Positions 50,911 through 60,744 of a stretch of DNA of 64,000 nt are shown here, piece after piece. Position numbers and translations under genes: made by a program. Position 1 is the stretch's first letter. Each line of letters begins with the position of its first letter. The stretch comes from Noviluteimonas caseinilytica (lineage in GTDB: Bacteria > Pseudomonadota > Gammaproteobacteria > Xanthomonadales > Xanthomonadaceae), in the NCBI RefSeq assembly GCF_018406605.1, contig NZ_AP024545.1, positions 1,364,001 to 1,428,000 of the forward strand. The letters are read 5' to 3'. A model generated the notes under the pieces. The model was given only the letters and a program-made list of their open reading frames with translations, made no database searches and had not been told where the DNA came from.

Positions 50911-51129
50911 TCAACCTTCCAGCTTCACCTTGCGCACGATGTGCAGCGCGCCCGGGATCATCGAATGGAAATCGACGCGGGGCAGGGCGGCGGCGGTCGC
51001 GGTGGCGTTCGCTTCGGCCTGCGCGGTGGCCGGTTCGCCCGGATCCCGGGCAGCGACGCCGGCGGCGAGGAGCAGCGCGGCGACGGGTAGCGCCAGCAGG
51101 CCGCGGAGCAGTTGGGTGTGCATCGACAT
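50911..51129 (-). CDS. Small exported hypothetical protein (72 residues)
   Basis: A 72-residue protein with a signal-like N-terminus (hydrophobic LLALPVAALLLAAGVAA) and an Ala/Glu/Thr mature region ending HIVRKVKLEG. The start is well fixed by AAGGAGG six bases upstream. It is not related to any family I recognise. Confidence 0.65.
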   Translation of the reverse strand: MSMHTQLLRGLLALPVAALLLAAGVAARDPGEPATAQAEANATATAAALPRVDFHSMIPGALHIVRKVKLEG

Positions 51130-51264
51130 GGGAGACCTCCTTGGCGTGCCGGACGGAGCACTTGGTTGACCAGTACTCACGCACGGAACGTGCCAATGCC
51201 TAACGCATTGATTCGCAAGGAATGACGGTGCGACGTTCGCGTGTCCGCGGACGTCCGGACGTGG

Positions 51265-51975
51265 TTACCAGGCCATCTGCTCGCCGCGCCAGTCGAGGAA
51301 GCGGCCGCTGTCCTTGGCCTTCAAGCCGCCGATCACCTGCAGCAACCCGGCTGCCGATTCCTCCGGCGAGATCTCGCCACCGGTGCCGCCCATGTCGGTG
51401 CGCACCCATCCGGGACTGAGCGCCACCACCAGGATGTTGCGCGATGCGAGTGCCAGCGCGAGTTGCACGGTGGCCATGTTCTGCGCGGCCTTGCTCATCG
51501 AATAACTCGGCGAGCGGAATTCCGTGCGCGTGGCGAGGCTGGCCATCTGCGTGGAAATGTTGGCCACCGTCGCGCCGTCGGCGAGCAGCGACGCGAGCGC
51601 CTGCACCAGCAGCAGCGGGCCGATCGCGTTCACGCGCAGGCTGTCTTCGAGGATCGCCGGATCCAGCTTTCCCCAGCGTTCGCCGGAATGCAGCACGCCG
51701 GCGTTGTTCACGAGCAAGTCGATCGGTGCGCCGTCGAGGACCAGCGGGAGTTCGCGCGCGAGTTCGTCTCGCGATTTGTCGGTGGCCACGTCGAGGGGCA
51801 GCACGTGCAGGCGGCCCGGGTATTCGCCCGCGAGCGTGTTGAGCGCGGTGGCCTTGCCGGGGTGGCGGGCAGTGGCGACGACGCGATCTCCACGCGCGAG
51901 CAGTTGCCGCGTGAAGGCGAGCCCCAATCCGCGGTTGGCGCCGGTGACCAGGCTGTGCTTCGGGGCGCTTGCCAT
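51265..51975 (-). CDS. SDR family oxidoreductase
   Basis: A 236-residue short-chain dehydrogenase with intact TGANRGLGLA, NNAG and YSMSK, and the catalytic Ser in NISTQMAS. Related to the C-factor/carbonyl-reductase-like group. The substrate is unknown. The gene is transcribed alone, divergent from the M16 peptidase gene with 103 bases between the starts. Confidence 0.88.
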   Translation of the reverse strand: MASAPKHSLVTGANRGLGLAFTRQLLARGDRVVATARHPGKATALNTLAGEYPGRLHVLPLDVATDKSRDELARELPLVLDGAPIDLLVNNAGVLHSGERWGKLDPAILEDSLRVNAIGPLLLVQALASLLADGATVANISTQMASLATRTEFRSPSYSMSKAAQNMATVQLALALASRNILVVALSPGWVRTDMGGTGGEISPEESAAGLLQVIGGLKAKDSGRFLDWRGEQMAW

Positions 51976-52041
51976 GCCTGCGTTCCTTGCGACCGCGGCG
52001 GGTGTGCCGTCCGACCTAGTGTATCCACCGCGGCGGCGGGC

Positions 52042-52047
52042 TAGGAT
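52042..52047 (+). promoter_or_regulatory. -10-like TAGGAT box of the M16 peptidase gene
   Basis: A CTAGGAT sequence ending 31 bases before the ATG at 52079; one of the recurrent CTAG-containing boxes of the window. Confidence 0.35.
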
Positions 52048-52078
52048 CGCCGGTCAAACGACCCGGAGCTTCCACCGA

Positions 52079-54991
52079 ATGAACCCGATCCGCAGGCCGC
52101 ATTCCGCCCTGGCCACGTGTGCGCTGTCGCTCGCGCTGTCCTTCGCCATCGGCGGCACCGCTTTCGTGCCTTCGATCGCGCACGCCGCGTCGCCCAAGGC
52201 AGAGCTGGACATCCCGTACGAGGCGTTCACCCTCTCCAACGGCCTGCGCGTGATCGTGCACACCGACCGCAAGGCGCCGGTGGTGTCGGTGGCCATCTGG
52301 TACCACGTGGGTTCGAAGGACGAGCCGACCGGTCGCACGGGCTTCGCGCACCTGTTCGAGCACCTGATGTTCAACGGCTCGGAGAACCACAAGGGCGAGT
52401 ACTTCGGCCCGTTCGAAATGGCCGGCGTGTCGGACATCAACGGCAACACCTGGCTCGACCGCACGATGTACTTCGAAACGGTGCCCACCACCGCCCTCGA
52501 CATGGCGCTTTGGATGGAATCCGACCGCATGGGCCACCTGCTCGGCGCGATCGACCAGGCCACGCTCGACGAACAGCGCGGCGTGGTGCAGAACGAAAAG
52601 CGCCAGGGCGAGAACGAACCCTACGGCCGCGTCGACGAACGCATGCTGGCCCAGACCTTCCCGGCCAACCATCCCTACCACCACGACACCATCGGCTCGA
52701 TGGCGGACCTCAACGCCGCCTCGCTCGATGACGTGAAGACGTGGTTCCGCACGTACTACGGCGCGGCCAACACCGTGCTCGTGCTCAGCGGCGACATCGA
52801 TGCCGCCACCGCGAAGGCGAAGGTGCAGCAGTACTTCGGCGACATCGCACCGGGACCGGCCGTCGCACGCCAGGCGCAGTGGGTCGCACCGCGCACCACG
52901 TCCACGCGCGACCAGATGGAAGACACGGTCGCGCAGACGCGTATCTATCGCGAATGGAACATCCCGGCGCGCGACCAGCGCGACTTCGTGATGCTCTACC
53001 ACGCGGCCGGCGTGATGGGCGGCGGCAAGACCTCGCGCCTGTACCAGCGCCTCGTCTACAAGGACAAGCTGGTCGACGACGTGCAGGTGGATGTCACGCC
53101 GTTCGAGCTCGCCAGCCAGTTCGTGCTCACCGCCGATGTCAAGCAGGGCGTGGATCCGAAGAAAGTCGAGGCCGCGATCGCCGAAGAATGGCAGCGCTTC
53201 CTCGCGGAAGGCCCGACGCAGGACGAACTCGCGCGCCTGCAGGCGCAGGATCGCGCCGGCACCATCCGCGGCCTCGAGCGCGCCCTCGGCAAGGCCTCGC
53301 GCCTGGGCGAAAGCGCGCTGTACCTCGGCAGCCCGGATGCGTGGAAGAAGCTCTACGCCTGGAACCAGGAAGCCACGCCCGCCGACGTGCAGGCCGCCGC
53401 GAAGAAGTGGCTGTCGCAGGGCGATTACACGCTCACCGTCGTGCCGGTGAAGGAAGCGCCGAAGATCGAAGACGTCGCCGGCCTGCCCGCCAGCAAGGAC
53501 AAGCCCGCCGACATCCCCGGGACGTCCACCGCCTCGCTCAAGGCGACGCCCGGCACCGTCGATCGCAGCAAGGGCGTGCCCGAAGTCACCAGCTTCCCCG
53601 ACATCAAGTTCCCGCAGGTCCAGCGCGGCAAGCTGAAGAACGGCATCGAAGTCGTGCTTGCCGAACGCCACACGGTCCCGACCGTAGGCATCACGCTGCA
53701 GTTCGACGGCGGTTACGCCAGCGATGCCGGCCGCAAGCTCGGCACCGCCAGCTTCACCTCGGCGATGCTGGATGAAGGCACGCAGTCGCTGGATTCGGTC
53801 GAGATCGCGCAGCGTCGCGAACGCCTCGGCATGAACCTCTCCACCGGCTGCAACCTCGACAGCTGCAGCGCGTCGGCCAACGTGCTGAAGGCCGAACTCG
53901 CGCCGTCGCTGGCGCTGTTCTCCGACGTCGTGCGCAACCCGGCGTTCCGCGATGCGGACGTCGAACGCATCCGCGCGCAGTGGCTGGCCGGCATCGCGCA
54001 GGAAAAGACGCAGCCCACCAGCCTCGCGCTGCGCACGCTGCCGCCGCTGCTGTACGGCGCGGGCCATCCGTACGCGATCCCGTTCACCGGCAGCGGCACC
54101 GAAGCCGACATCCAGGCGCTCACCACCACCGACATGCGCGGCTGGCAGGCCGCGTGGCTGCGCCCGGACAACGTGCGCATCTTCGTCGCCGGCGACACCA
54201 CGCTCGCGGAAATCACCAAGCAGCTCGACGCGGCCTTCGGTGACTGGAAGGCGCCGTCGGTGGCCAAGGGCACCAAGACGCTGCCGAAGGTCGCCGAGCA
54301 GACCGCGCCGCGCGTGTTCCTGGTCGACAAGCCCGGTGCGCAGCAGTCGCTGATCCTCGCCGGCCTGCTCGCACCGCCCACCACCGTGCCGAACGACCTG
54401 GAAATCCAGACGATGAACGGCGCGTTCGGTGGTGCGTTCACCGCGCGCCTCAACATGAACCTGCGCGAGAACAAGCACTGGGCCTACGGCGCGTACAGCT
54501 TCTATCGCGACGCCCTCGGCCAGCGCCCGTACATGCTTTACGCGCCGGTGCAGACCGACAAGACCGCCGAGTCGGCGAACGAAATTCGCATGGAAGTGAA
54601 CGACGTGATCGGCAAGCGCCCGCTGTCGACGGACGAGATCGCCAAGATCAAGGCCAACGACGTGCGCGGCCTGCCGGGCAGCTACGAAACCGCGAGCGCG
54701 GTGCTCTCGGCGCTGACCAGCAACGCGCTGTACGGGCGTCCCGACGACTACGTGTCCACGCTGAAGGCCCGCACCGAAGCGCAGACCGACGACGCGGTGC
54801 GCGCCGCGGCGACGGAAATCATCAAGCCGAAGGCGCTGACGTGGGTGATCGTCGGCGACCTGTCGCAGATCGAGCAGAAGGTGCGCAAGCTCGACCTCGG
54901 CCAGGTCTCCATCATCGACGCCGACGGCAAGCCGGTGACGCGCGCCGCCGTCGCACCGGCGAAGGCGCCCGCCGCCAACGGCACGAAGTGA
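52079..54991 (+). CDS. M16 family zinc metallopeptidase, two-domain, exported
   Basis: A 970-residue insulinase/pitrilysin-like peptidase. A signal peptide (about 1-36, ending SIAHA) leads to two M16 units. The first has the inverted zinc motif HLFEH (His91, Glu94, His95) and the distal Glu around GENEPYGRV; the second (from about 500) lacks the motif and should form the lid. These enzymes degrade unfolded peptides in the periplasm. The stop overlaps the start of the downstream lipoprotein gene. Confidence 0.92.
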   Translation: MNPIRRPHSALATCALSLALSFAIGGTAFVPSIAHAASPKAELDIPYEAFTLSNGLRVIVHTDRKAPVVSVAIWYHVGSKDEPTGRTGFAHLFEHLMFNGSENHKGEYFGPFEMAGVSDINGNTWLDRTMYFETVPTTALDMALWMESDRMGHLLGAIDQATLDEQRGVVQNEKRQGENEPYGRVDERMLAQTFPANHPYHHDTIGSMADLNAASLDDVKTWFRTYYGAANTVLVLSGDIDAATAKAKVQQYFGDIAPGPAVARQAQWVAPRTTSTRDQMEDTVAQTRIYREWNIPARDQRDFVMLYHAAGVMGGGKTSRLYQRLVYKDKLVDDVQVDVTPFELASQFVLTADVKQGVDPKKVEAAIAEEWQRFLAEGPTQDELARLQAQDRAGTIRGLERALGKASRLGESALYLGSPDAWKKLYAWNQEATPADVQAAAKKWLSQGDYTLTVVPVKEAPKIEDVAGLPASKDKPADIPGTSTASLKATPGTVDRSKGVPEVTSFPDIKFPQVQRGKLKNGIEVVLAERHTVPTVGITLQFDGGYASDAGRKLGTASFTSAMLDEGTQSLDSVEIAQRRERLGMNLSTGCNLDSCSASANVLKAELAPSLALFSDVVRNPAFRDADVERIRAQWLAGIAQEKTQPTSLALRTLPPLLYGAGHPYAIPFTGSGTEADIQALTTTDMRGWQAAWLRPDNVRIFVAGDTTLAEITKQLDAAFGDWKAPSVAKGTKTLPKVAEQTAPRVFLVDKPGAQQSLILAGLLAPPTTVPNDLEIQTMNGAFGGAFTARLNMNLRENKHWAYGAYSFYRDALGQRPYMLYAPVQTDKTAESANEIRMEVNDVIGKRPLSTDEIAKIKANDVRGLPGSYETASAVLSALTSNALYGRPDDYVSTLKARTEAQTDDAVRAAATEIIKPKALTWVIVGDLSQIEQKVRKLDLGQVSIIDADGKPVTRAAVAPAKAPAANGTK

Positions 54992-55299
54992 TGATGCGTC
55001 CCGCGATCGGGCTCGTGCTCGCCGTCGTGCTGTCGTCCTGCACCTGGGTCCACATGGCCCCGGGTGCGAGCGCGGTCAAAGTGGTGACCGGCCCGCCGGC
55101 CGGTTGCCAGAACCGCGGCGAAGTCGAGGTGTCCGTGAAGGACAGCGTCGCCTTCTACGACCGGAACGCACTGCGCGTGCAGGAAGAACTGGAAACGCTG
55201 GCCCGCAACGAGGCCCCGGGCCTCGGCGCCAACACGGTGCAGCCGCTGGCGCCGCCCAAGGAAGGTTCGCAGCGCTACGCCGCGTGGAAGTGCCGTTGA
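54991..55299 (+). CDS. DUF4156 family lipoprotein
   Basis: A 102-residue predicted lipoprotein: the lipobox LSSC follows a short hydrophobic segment, and the rest matches DUF4156 proteins (GCQNRGEVEVSVKD and LARNEAPGLGANTVQPL). Function unknown; the family resides in the outer membrane. Two adjacent ATG codons (54991, 54994) are possible starts; the first overlaps the M16 stop. Confidence 0.78.
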   Translation: MMRPAIGLVLAVVLSSCTWVHMAPGASAVKVVTGPPAGCQNRGEVEVSVKDSVAFYDRNALRVQEELETLARNEAPGLGANTVQPLAPPKEGSQRYAAWKCR

Positions 55300-55362
55300 G
55301 CCACCGGAAGCGGACATTCCGGCCCGCCTGAACAGCGGGATCGTCCACATCTTCATGAATCC

Positions 55363-55391
55363 ACGGGTCCTGCGGGACCCGTTTCCATTTT
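55363..55391 (+). terminator. Intrinsic terminator after the DUF4156 gene
   Basis: The stem ACGGGTCC / GGACCCGT has the loop TGCG and the T-rich tail TTTCCATTTT. It separates the M16-lipoprotein unit from the olefin cluster. Confidence 0.85.
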
Positions 55392-55497
55392 CAAGACCTG
55401 TGCGGCGGCGGTGAAGCCGGTATCCTGTCGCGCCCCCGGGCCCGGCCGCTTCGGCCCCCGCTCGCGGGATCCGTCACTTCGCAGGCAGTCCCCCATC

Positions 55498-56514
55498 ATG
55501 TTGTTCCAACACGTCGCCATTGCCGGCCTCGCTCATATCGACGCGCCGCGCCGCTTGAGCTCGGACGAAATCAACGCGCGCCTCAAGCCCACGCTGGATC
55601 GCCTCGGCATCAAGACCGACGTGCTGCAGGACGTGGCGGGAATCCATGCGCGACGCTTGTGGGATGAAGGCATGCAGGCCTCCGACGCGGCGACGCTCGC
55701 GGCGGTGAAGGCGCTGGCCGATGCCGGCATCGATCCCGACAAGGTGGGCCTGCTGGTCAACACGTCGGTGAGCCGCGACTTCCTCGAGCCGTCCACGGCG
55801 TCGATCGTCAGCGGCAACCTCGGCCTGTCCGACATGTGCCAGAACTTCGACGTGGCCAACGCGTGCCTGGCGTTCCTCAACGGCATGGACATCGCCAGCC
55901 GCATGATCGAGCGCGGCGAGATCGACTACGCGCTGGTCGTCGACGGCGAAACCGCCGACCTGGCGTACGAGAAGACGCTCGAGCGCCTGCTGCGCGTGGA
56001 AACGACGGAAGAAGAATTCAAGAACGAACTCGCCACGCTGACGCTGGGGTCCGGCGCCGCCGCGATGGTGCTCGCGCGTGCCGAACTCGCCCCGGGCGCC
56101 CCGCGCTACAAGGGCGGCGTGACGCGCGCGGCCACCGAGTGGAACAAGCTGTGCCGCGGCAACCTGGACCGCATGGTCACCGACACCCGCATGCTGCTGA
56201 TCGAAGGCCTGAAGCTCGCGCAGAAGACCTGGATCGCCGCGCGCCTGGCGCTGGGCTGGGTGGCCGAGGAGATGGACGAGTTCGTCATCCACCAGGTCAG
56301 CCAGGTGCACACCGCCGCGTTCGTGAAGGCCTTCGGCATCAACCCGAAGAAAGTGCTCACCATCTTCAACGAGCACGGCAACATCGGCCCGGCCTCGGTG
56401 CCGATCGTGTTGTCCAAGCTGCGCGAAATGGGCCGCCTGAAGAAGGGCAACCGCATCGCGTTGCTCGGCATCGGCTCGGGCCTCAACTGCTCGATGGCCG
56501 AAGTCGTTTGGTAA
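55498..56514 (+). CDS. oleA: OleA, acyl-CoA head-to-head condensing enzyme
   Basis: A 338-residue thiolase-superfamily enzyme that joins two fatty acyl-CoAs to a beta-keto acid, the first step of long-chain olefin synthesis. The nucleophile is Cys123 (VANACLAFLNG), the base Glu97 (DFLEPS), and the His/Asn pair is seen in FVIHQVSQVH and FNEHGNIGPAS. Length equals the characterised Xanthomonas campestris enzyme. It heads oleABCD. Confidence 0.95.
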   Translation: MLFQHVAIAGLAHIDAPRRLSSDEINARLKPTLDRLGIKTDVLQDVAGIHARRLWDEGMQASDAATLAAVKALADAGIDPDKVGLLVNTSVSRDFLEPSTASIVSGNLGLSDMCQNFDVANACLAFLNGMDIASRMIERGEIDYALVVDGETADLAYEKTLERLLRVETTEEEFKNELATLTLGSGAAAMVLARAELAPGAPRYKGGVTRAATEWNKLCRGNLDRMVTDTRMLLIEGLKLAQKTWIAARLALGWVAEEMDEFVIHQVSQVHTAAFVKAFGINPKKVLTIFNEHGNIGPASVPIVLSKLREMGRLKKGNRIALLGIGSGLNCSMAEVVW

Positions 56515-57413
56515 ACGCGCAAGCGCTGCCCGACTACCCGTTCGAACCGAAGCGGATCGCGATCCGCCCGGGCATCGAACTGTCGTACCTCGACGAAGGC
56601 CCGCGCGACGGCGAAGTCGTCGTCATGCTCCACGGCAATCCGTCGTGGAGCTATTACTGGCGCCACCTTGTCACCGGCCTGCGCGATCGCTATCGCGTGA
56701 TCGTGCCCGACCATGTCGGCATGGGCCTGAGCGACAAGCCGGACGATGCGGCGTATCGCTACACGTTGCAGTCGCGCGTCGATGACCTGGCCACGCTGCT
56801 CGACACGCTCGGCATCGATGGCCCGGTCACGCTGGTCGTGCACGACTGGGGCGGCATGATCGGCATGGGCTGGGCGATGGCGCATCCCGCCCGCGTGCGG
56901 CGCTGGGTGGTGCTCAACACCGCGATGTTCCCGCTGCCCGAAGCCAAGCCGATGCCGTGGCAGTTGTCGCTCGGGCGCGATTCGAAGCTCGGCGCGCTGA
57001 TGATCCGCGGGTTCAATGCGTTCTCCGGCATCGCCTCGCATGTGGGCGTCGAACGCCGCATGCCCGACGCCGTGCGCCGCGCGTATGTCGCGCCGTACGA
57101 CACCTGGCGCAACCGCATCGCCACGCTGCGCTTCGTGCAGGACATTCCGCTGCGCGAAGGCGATCCGGCGTGGGCGTTGGTCGATGCGGCGGGTCGCGCG
57201 TTGCCGACGTTCGCCGACCGGCCCGCGTTCCTCGGCTGGGGCCTGCGCGATTTCGTGTTCGACGGCCATTGCCTCGATGCATTCCGCCGCGCGTGGCCAC
57301 AGGCGGAGACGCACGCATTCGACGACGCCAACCACTACGTGCTGGAAGACAAGCACGCCGTGCTGGTGCCGGCGATCCGCGCCTTCCTGGATCGCCACGC
57401 GCTGCTGGCCTGA
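56508..57413 (+). CDS. oleB: OleB, beta-lactone decarboxylase
   Basis: A 301-residue haloalkane-dehalogenase-like alpha/beta hydrolase that opens and decarboxylates the cis-beta-lactone to the olefin. The oxyanion part is HGNPSWSYYW; the nucleophile is Asp113 in VHDWGGM; the His is in ANHYVLED. The start is a TTG at 56508 that overlaps oleA by 7 bases; no better ATG exists upstream of the first beta strand. Together with OleC and OleD it is reported to form large assemblies in Xanthomonas. Confidence 0.9.
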   Translation: MVNAQALPDYPFEPKRIAIRPGIELSYLDEGPRDGEVVVMLHGNPSWSYYWRHLVTGLRDRYRVIVPDHVGMGLSDKPDDAAYRYTLQSRVDDLATLLDTLGIDGPVTLVVHDWGGMIGMGWAMAHPARVRRWVVLNTAMFPLPEAKPMPWQLSLGRDSKLGALMIRGFNAFSGIASHVGVERRMPDAVRRAYVAPYDTWRNRIATLRFVQDIPLREGDPAWALVDAAGRALPTFADRPAFLGWGLRDFVFDGHCLDAFRRAWPQAETHAFDDANHYVLEDKHAVLVPAIRAFLDRHALLA

Positions 57414-57416
57414 GCC

Positions 57417-59072
57417 ATGCGCGATTCCAACATCGCCGCCGCCCTCCCGCGCCTGGCCCGCGAACGCGGCGACCAGGTGGCGATGCGTTGCCCGGGCCGC
57501 GATGGCCGCTACGCAACCGCGATCACTTACGCGCAGCTCGACGCCCGCAGCGATGCGATCGCCGCGGGTCTGGCCCTGCGCGGCATCGTGCGCGGCACGC
57601 GCACCGTGGTGATGGTGCGGCCGACGCCGGAGTTCTTCCTGCTGATGTTCGCGCTGTTCAAGGCGGGCGCCGTGCCGGTGCTGGTGGATCCGGGCATCGA
57701 CAAGCGCGCGCTGAAGCAATGCCTCGACGAAGCCGCGCCGGATGCCTTCATCGGCATCCCGCTGGCGCATGTGGCGCGCGTGGTGTTGCGCTGGGCACGC
57801 TCGGCGTACATCCGCATCACCACGGGATCGCGCGCGTTCTTCGCGGACGCGACGCTTGCGGACGTCGAACGCGACGGCGCGAATGCCGGCCCGCAACTCG
57901 CCGACACGCAACCCGACGATGTCGCCGCGATCCTGTTCACCAGCGGCTCCACCGGCGTGCCGAAGGGCGTGGTGTATCGCCATCGCCACTTCGCCGCCCA
58001 GATCGACATGTTGCGCGAAGCGTTCGGCCTCGCGCCCGGTGGCGTGGACTTGCCGACGTTCCCGCCGTTCGCGTTGTTCGATCCGGCGCTCGGCGTCACT
58101 TCGATCATTCCCGACATGGATCCCACGCGGCCCGCGAAAGCGGATCCGCGCAAGCTGCTGGCGGCGATCGAGCGCTTCGGCGTGACGCAGTTGTTCGGCT
58201 CGCCTGCGTTGGTGGCGGTGCTTGCGCGTCATGGCGTGGCGATGCCGACGGTGAAGCGCGTGACATCGGCGGGTGCGCCGGTGCCGCCGGATGTTGTCGC
58301 GAAGATGCGTGCGCTGTTGCCCGGTGATGCGCAACTCTGGACGCCGTACGGCGCCACTGAATGCCTGCCCGTCAGCGTGATCGAAGGGCGCGAGCTGCAG
58401 GGCACCCGCGAAGCCACCGAGCGTGGCGCCGGCACCTGCGTCGGCCGTCCCGTGCCGCCGAACGACGTCCGCATCATCCGCATCGACGACAACGCGATCG
58501 CCGAGTGGTCGGACGCGCTGTGTGTTTCGCCGGGACAGGTGGGCGAGATCACCGTCGCCGGGCCGTCGGCCACCGATTCGTATTTCCGTCGCGATGCTGC
58601 GACCGCGCTCGCGAAGATCCGCGAACGTCTCGCGGATGGCAGCGAACGCATCGTGCATCGCATGGGCGATCTCGGCTGGATCGATGGGGACGGTCGCCTG
58701 TGGTTCTGCGGGCGGAAGACGCAGCGCGTGATCGTCGATGACCTGACGACGCTGTGCACCGAGCAGGTCGAGCCAATCTTCAACACGCATCCATGGGTCG
58801 TGCGTAGCGCACTGGTCGGTGTCGGTCCGAAGGGCGCGCAAGTGCCGGTCCTCTGCTACGAGGAAACGAACCACATCAGCACCGGTGTCTTCGATGTCCA
58901 GGACAGGCTGCGCCATCTCGCCGATGGCCATGTCCACACCGCGAAGATCCGGTATTTCCTGCGCCACCCCGGCTTCCCCGTCGACATCCGCCACAACGCC
59001 AAGATCGGCCGCGAAAAACTCGCCGTGTGGGCGACACGCGAACTGGCGAAGCGCAAGATGCCCGCGCCATGA
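57417..59072 (+). CDS. oleC: OleC, beta-lactone synthetase
   Basis: A 551-residue ANL-superfamily enzyme converting the beta-hydroxy acid made by OleA/OleD to a beta-lactone with ATP. The phosphate loop is FTSGSTGVPKG, the adenylate site TPYGATECLP and the hinge area DGRLWFCGRKT. Four bases after oleB; its stop overlaps oleD (ATGA). Confidence 0.94.
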   Translation: MRDSNIAAALPRLARERGDQVAMRCPGRDGRYATAITYAQLDARSDAIAAGLALRGIVRGTRTVVMVRPTPEFFLLMFALFKAGAVPVLVDPGIDKRALKQCLDEAAPDAFIGIPLAHVARVVLRWARSAYIRITTGSRAFFADATLADVERDGANAGPQLADTQPDDVAAILFTSGSTGVPKGVVYRHRHFAAQIDMLREAFGLAPGGVDLPTFPPFALFDPALGVTSIIPDMDPTRPAKADPRKLLAAIERFGVTQLFGSPALVAVLARHGVAMPTVKRVTSAGAPVPPDVVAKMRALLPGDAQLWTPYGATECLPVSVIEGRELQGTREATERGAGTCVGRPVPPNDVRIIRIDDNAIAEWSDALCVSPGQVGEITVAGPSATDSYFRRDAATALAKIRERLADGSERIVHRMGDLGWIDGDGRLWFCGRKTQRVIVDDLTTLCTEQVEPIFNTHPWVVRSALVGVGPKGAQVPVLCYEETNHISTGVFDVQDRLRHLADGHVHTAKIRYFLRHPGFPVDIRHNAKIGREKLAVWATRELAKRKMPAP

Positions 59073-60061
59073 AGATCCTCGTCACCGGTGGAGGCGGCTT
59101 CCTCGGCCAGGCGCTGTGCCGCAACCTGGTGGAGCGCGGCTTCGAAGTCGCCAGCTTCAATCGTGGCCATTACGCCGCACTCGATGCGCTGGGCGTCGAA
59201 CAACACCAGGGCGACCTCGCCGATCGCGACGCCGTGCTGGCCGCCACGCAAGGCATCGGCGCGATCTTCCACAACGCCGCGAAGGCCGGCGCGTGGGGTC
59301 CGTACGACGACTACTTCCGCGCCAACGTGCTCGGCACGCGCAACGTGCTGGCCGCGTGCCGCGCGCATGGCATCGCGCGTCTCGTGTACACGTCCACGCC
59401 GAGCGTCACGCATCGCGCGACGCATCCGGTGGAAGGCGGCACCGCCGACAGCGTGCCGTACGGCAGCGGGTTCAAGGCGCCCTATGCGACGACCAAGCTG
59501 ATCGCCGAACAGGAAGTGCTCGCGGCGAACGACGCCACGCTGGCCACCATCGCCTTGCGTCCGCGCCTGATCTGGGGCCCGGGCGACAACCAGTTGCTGC
59601 CGCGCCTGGCGCAGCGCGCACGCGCCGGTCGCCTCCGCCTGGTGGGCAGCGGCGACAACCTCATCGACACCACGTACATCGACAACGCCGCGCAGGCGCA
59701 CGTCGATGCGTTCCACCATCTCGTGCCGGGCGCCGCCTGCGCGGGCCGTGCGTACTTCATCAGCAACGGCGATCCGCGGCCCGTGCGCGAGATCGTCAAC
59801 GCGCTGCTCGGTGCCGTCGGCGCGCCGCCCGTGACGAAGCACCTGCCGTTCCGCGCCGCGTTCGCGATCGGCGCGGTGTGCGAAGGCCTGTGGACCGCGC
59901 TGCCCCTGCGCGGCGAGCCGCCGATCACGCGTTTCCTCGCCGAGCAGCTGAGCACGACGCACTGGTACGACATGGGACCGGCGACGGACGACTTCGGCTA
60001 CGTGCCCGGCGTGTCGATCGAGGAAGGCTTGCGGCGCCTCGCCGAAGCGAACCGGCCTTGA
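59069..60061 (+). CDS. oleD: OleD, NADPH-dependent beta-keto acid reductase
   Basis: A 330-residue extended SDR that reduces the beta-keto acid from OleA. The cofactor motif is TGGGGFLG (type GxxGxxG), and the catalytic part is YTSTPSV with PYATTK carrying Tyr and Lys. The start MKILVTG is fixed by overlap with the oleC stop. Last gene of the olefin cluster. Confidence 0.94.
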   Translation: MKILVTGGGGFLGQALCRNLVERGFEVASFNRGHYAALDALGVEQHQGDLADRDAVLAATQGIGAIFHNAAKAGAWGPYDDYFRANVLGTRNVLAACRAHGIARLVYTSTPSVTHRATHPVEGGTADSVPYGSGFKAPYATTKLIAEQEVLAANDATLATIALRPRLIWGPGDNQLLPRLAQRARAGRLRLVGSGDNLIDTTYIDNAAQAHVDAFHHLVPGAACAGRAYFISNGDPRPVREIVNALLGAVGAPPVTKHLPFRAAFAIGAVCEGLWTALPLRGEPPITRFLAEQLSTTHWYDMGPATDDFGYVPGVSIEEGLRRLAEANRP

Positions 60062-60085
60062 CCCTGGCGTCGGGGGCAGACCGTC

Positions 60086-60091
60086 TAGAAT
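60086..60091 (+). promoter_or_regulatory. Candidate -10 box of ubiJ (leaderless layout)
   Basis: TAGAAT ends eight bases before the ATG at 60100 with no ribosome-binding site. A TTGACC lies 22 bases upstream, longer than a standard spacer. Confidence 0.4.
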
Positions 60092-60099
60092 CCCCGGCC

Positions 60100-60744
60100 A
60101 TGACCGCGACCCCCGACCGCTCCCCGTTGAACTGGCGCCGCCACGCCGGCCGCGCGCTCGAGATGGCGCTCGACCGCGCGCTCGCGCTCGACCCGGACAC
60201 GCGCGCGTCGTTGCGCGCACTGGACGGCCGCCGCGTCGCGCTCGCGATCGAAGCACCGCCGCTCGCGTTGCAGGTCACCGTCGACGGCGAACACCTCCGC
60301 GTCGGCCCGGTCGACGATGCGAACGAACCCGACCTCGGCATCCGCGCCACGCTCGGCGGCCTGGTCTCGCAGCTTCCGTTCTTCAAGCGCGACGACGCGC
60401 CGCCCGTGGGCCGCGTGCGCGTGTCCGGCGACGCCGACCTCGCGCGTCGCCTGCAGCGCCTGGCCGAACGCTTCGATCCGGATTGGCAGCAACCCTTCAC
60501 CACCGTGTTCGGCGATGTCGTCGGCGTGCAGGTCGCCAAGGCGTTCGGCGCCGCGTTGCGCGAAGCGAAATCCGCCGGTGCGGGCTTCGCGGGCAGCACG
60601 GCCGAATACCTGACCGAGGAATCGCGCGACGTGGTGGCGAAGGATGAACTGCACGCGTTCTTCGACGACGTCGACGCGGTGCGCGACGACGTCGAACGCC
60701 TCGCCGCGCGCGTGCAACGCCTGCGTCGCGGGAGCGCCGCATGA
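60100..60744 (+). CDS. ubiJ: Ubiquinone biosynthesis accessory factor UbiJ
   Basis: A 214-residue SCP2-like protein (UbiJ/YigP) that forms the lipid-carrying scaffold of the ubiquinone synthesis metabolon. An SCP2 core (about 10-125, with LPFFKRDDAPPVGRVRVSGD) and a helical C-terminus. It is coupled to ubiB by an ATGA overlap. Confidence 0.9.
   Translation: MTATPDRSPLNWRRHAGRALEMALDRALALDPDTRASLRALDGRRVALAIEAPPLALQVTVDGEHLRVGPVDDANEPDLGIRATLGGLVSQLPFFKRDDAPPVGRVRVSGDADLARRLQRLAERFDPDWQQPFTTVFGDVVGVQVAKAFGAALREAKSAGAGFAGSTAEYLTEESRDVVAKDELHAFFDDVDAVRDDVERLAARVQRLRRGSAA

Noticed and set aside
56106..58994. A long minus-strand frame across oleA-oleC
   Set aside because: Antisense shadow of oleA, oleB and oleC, which have catalytic motifs and operon overlaps.
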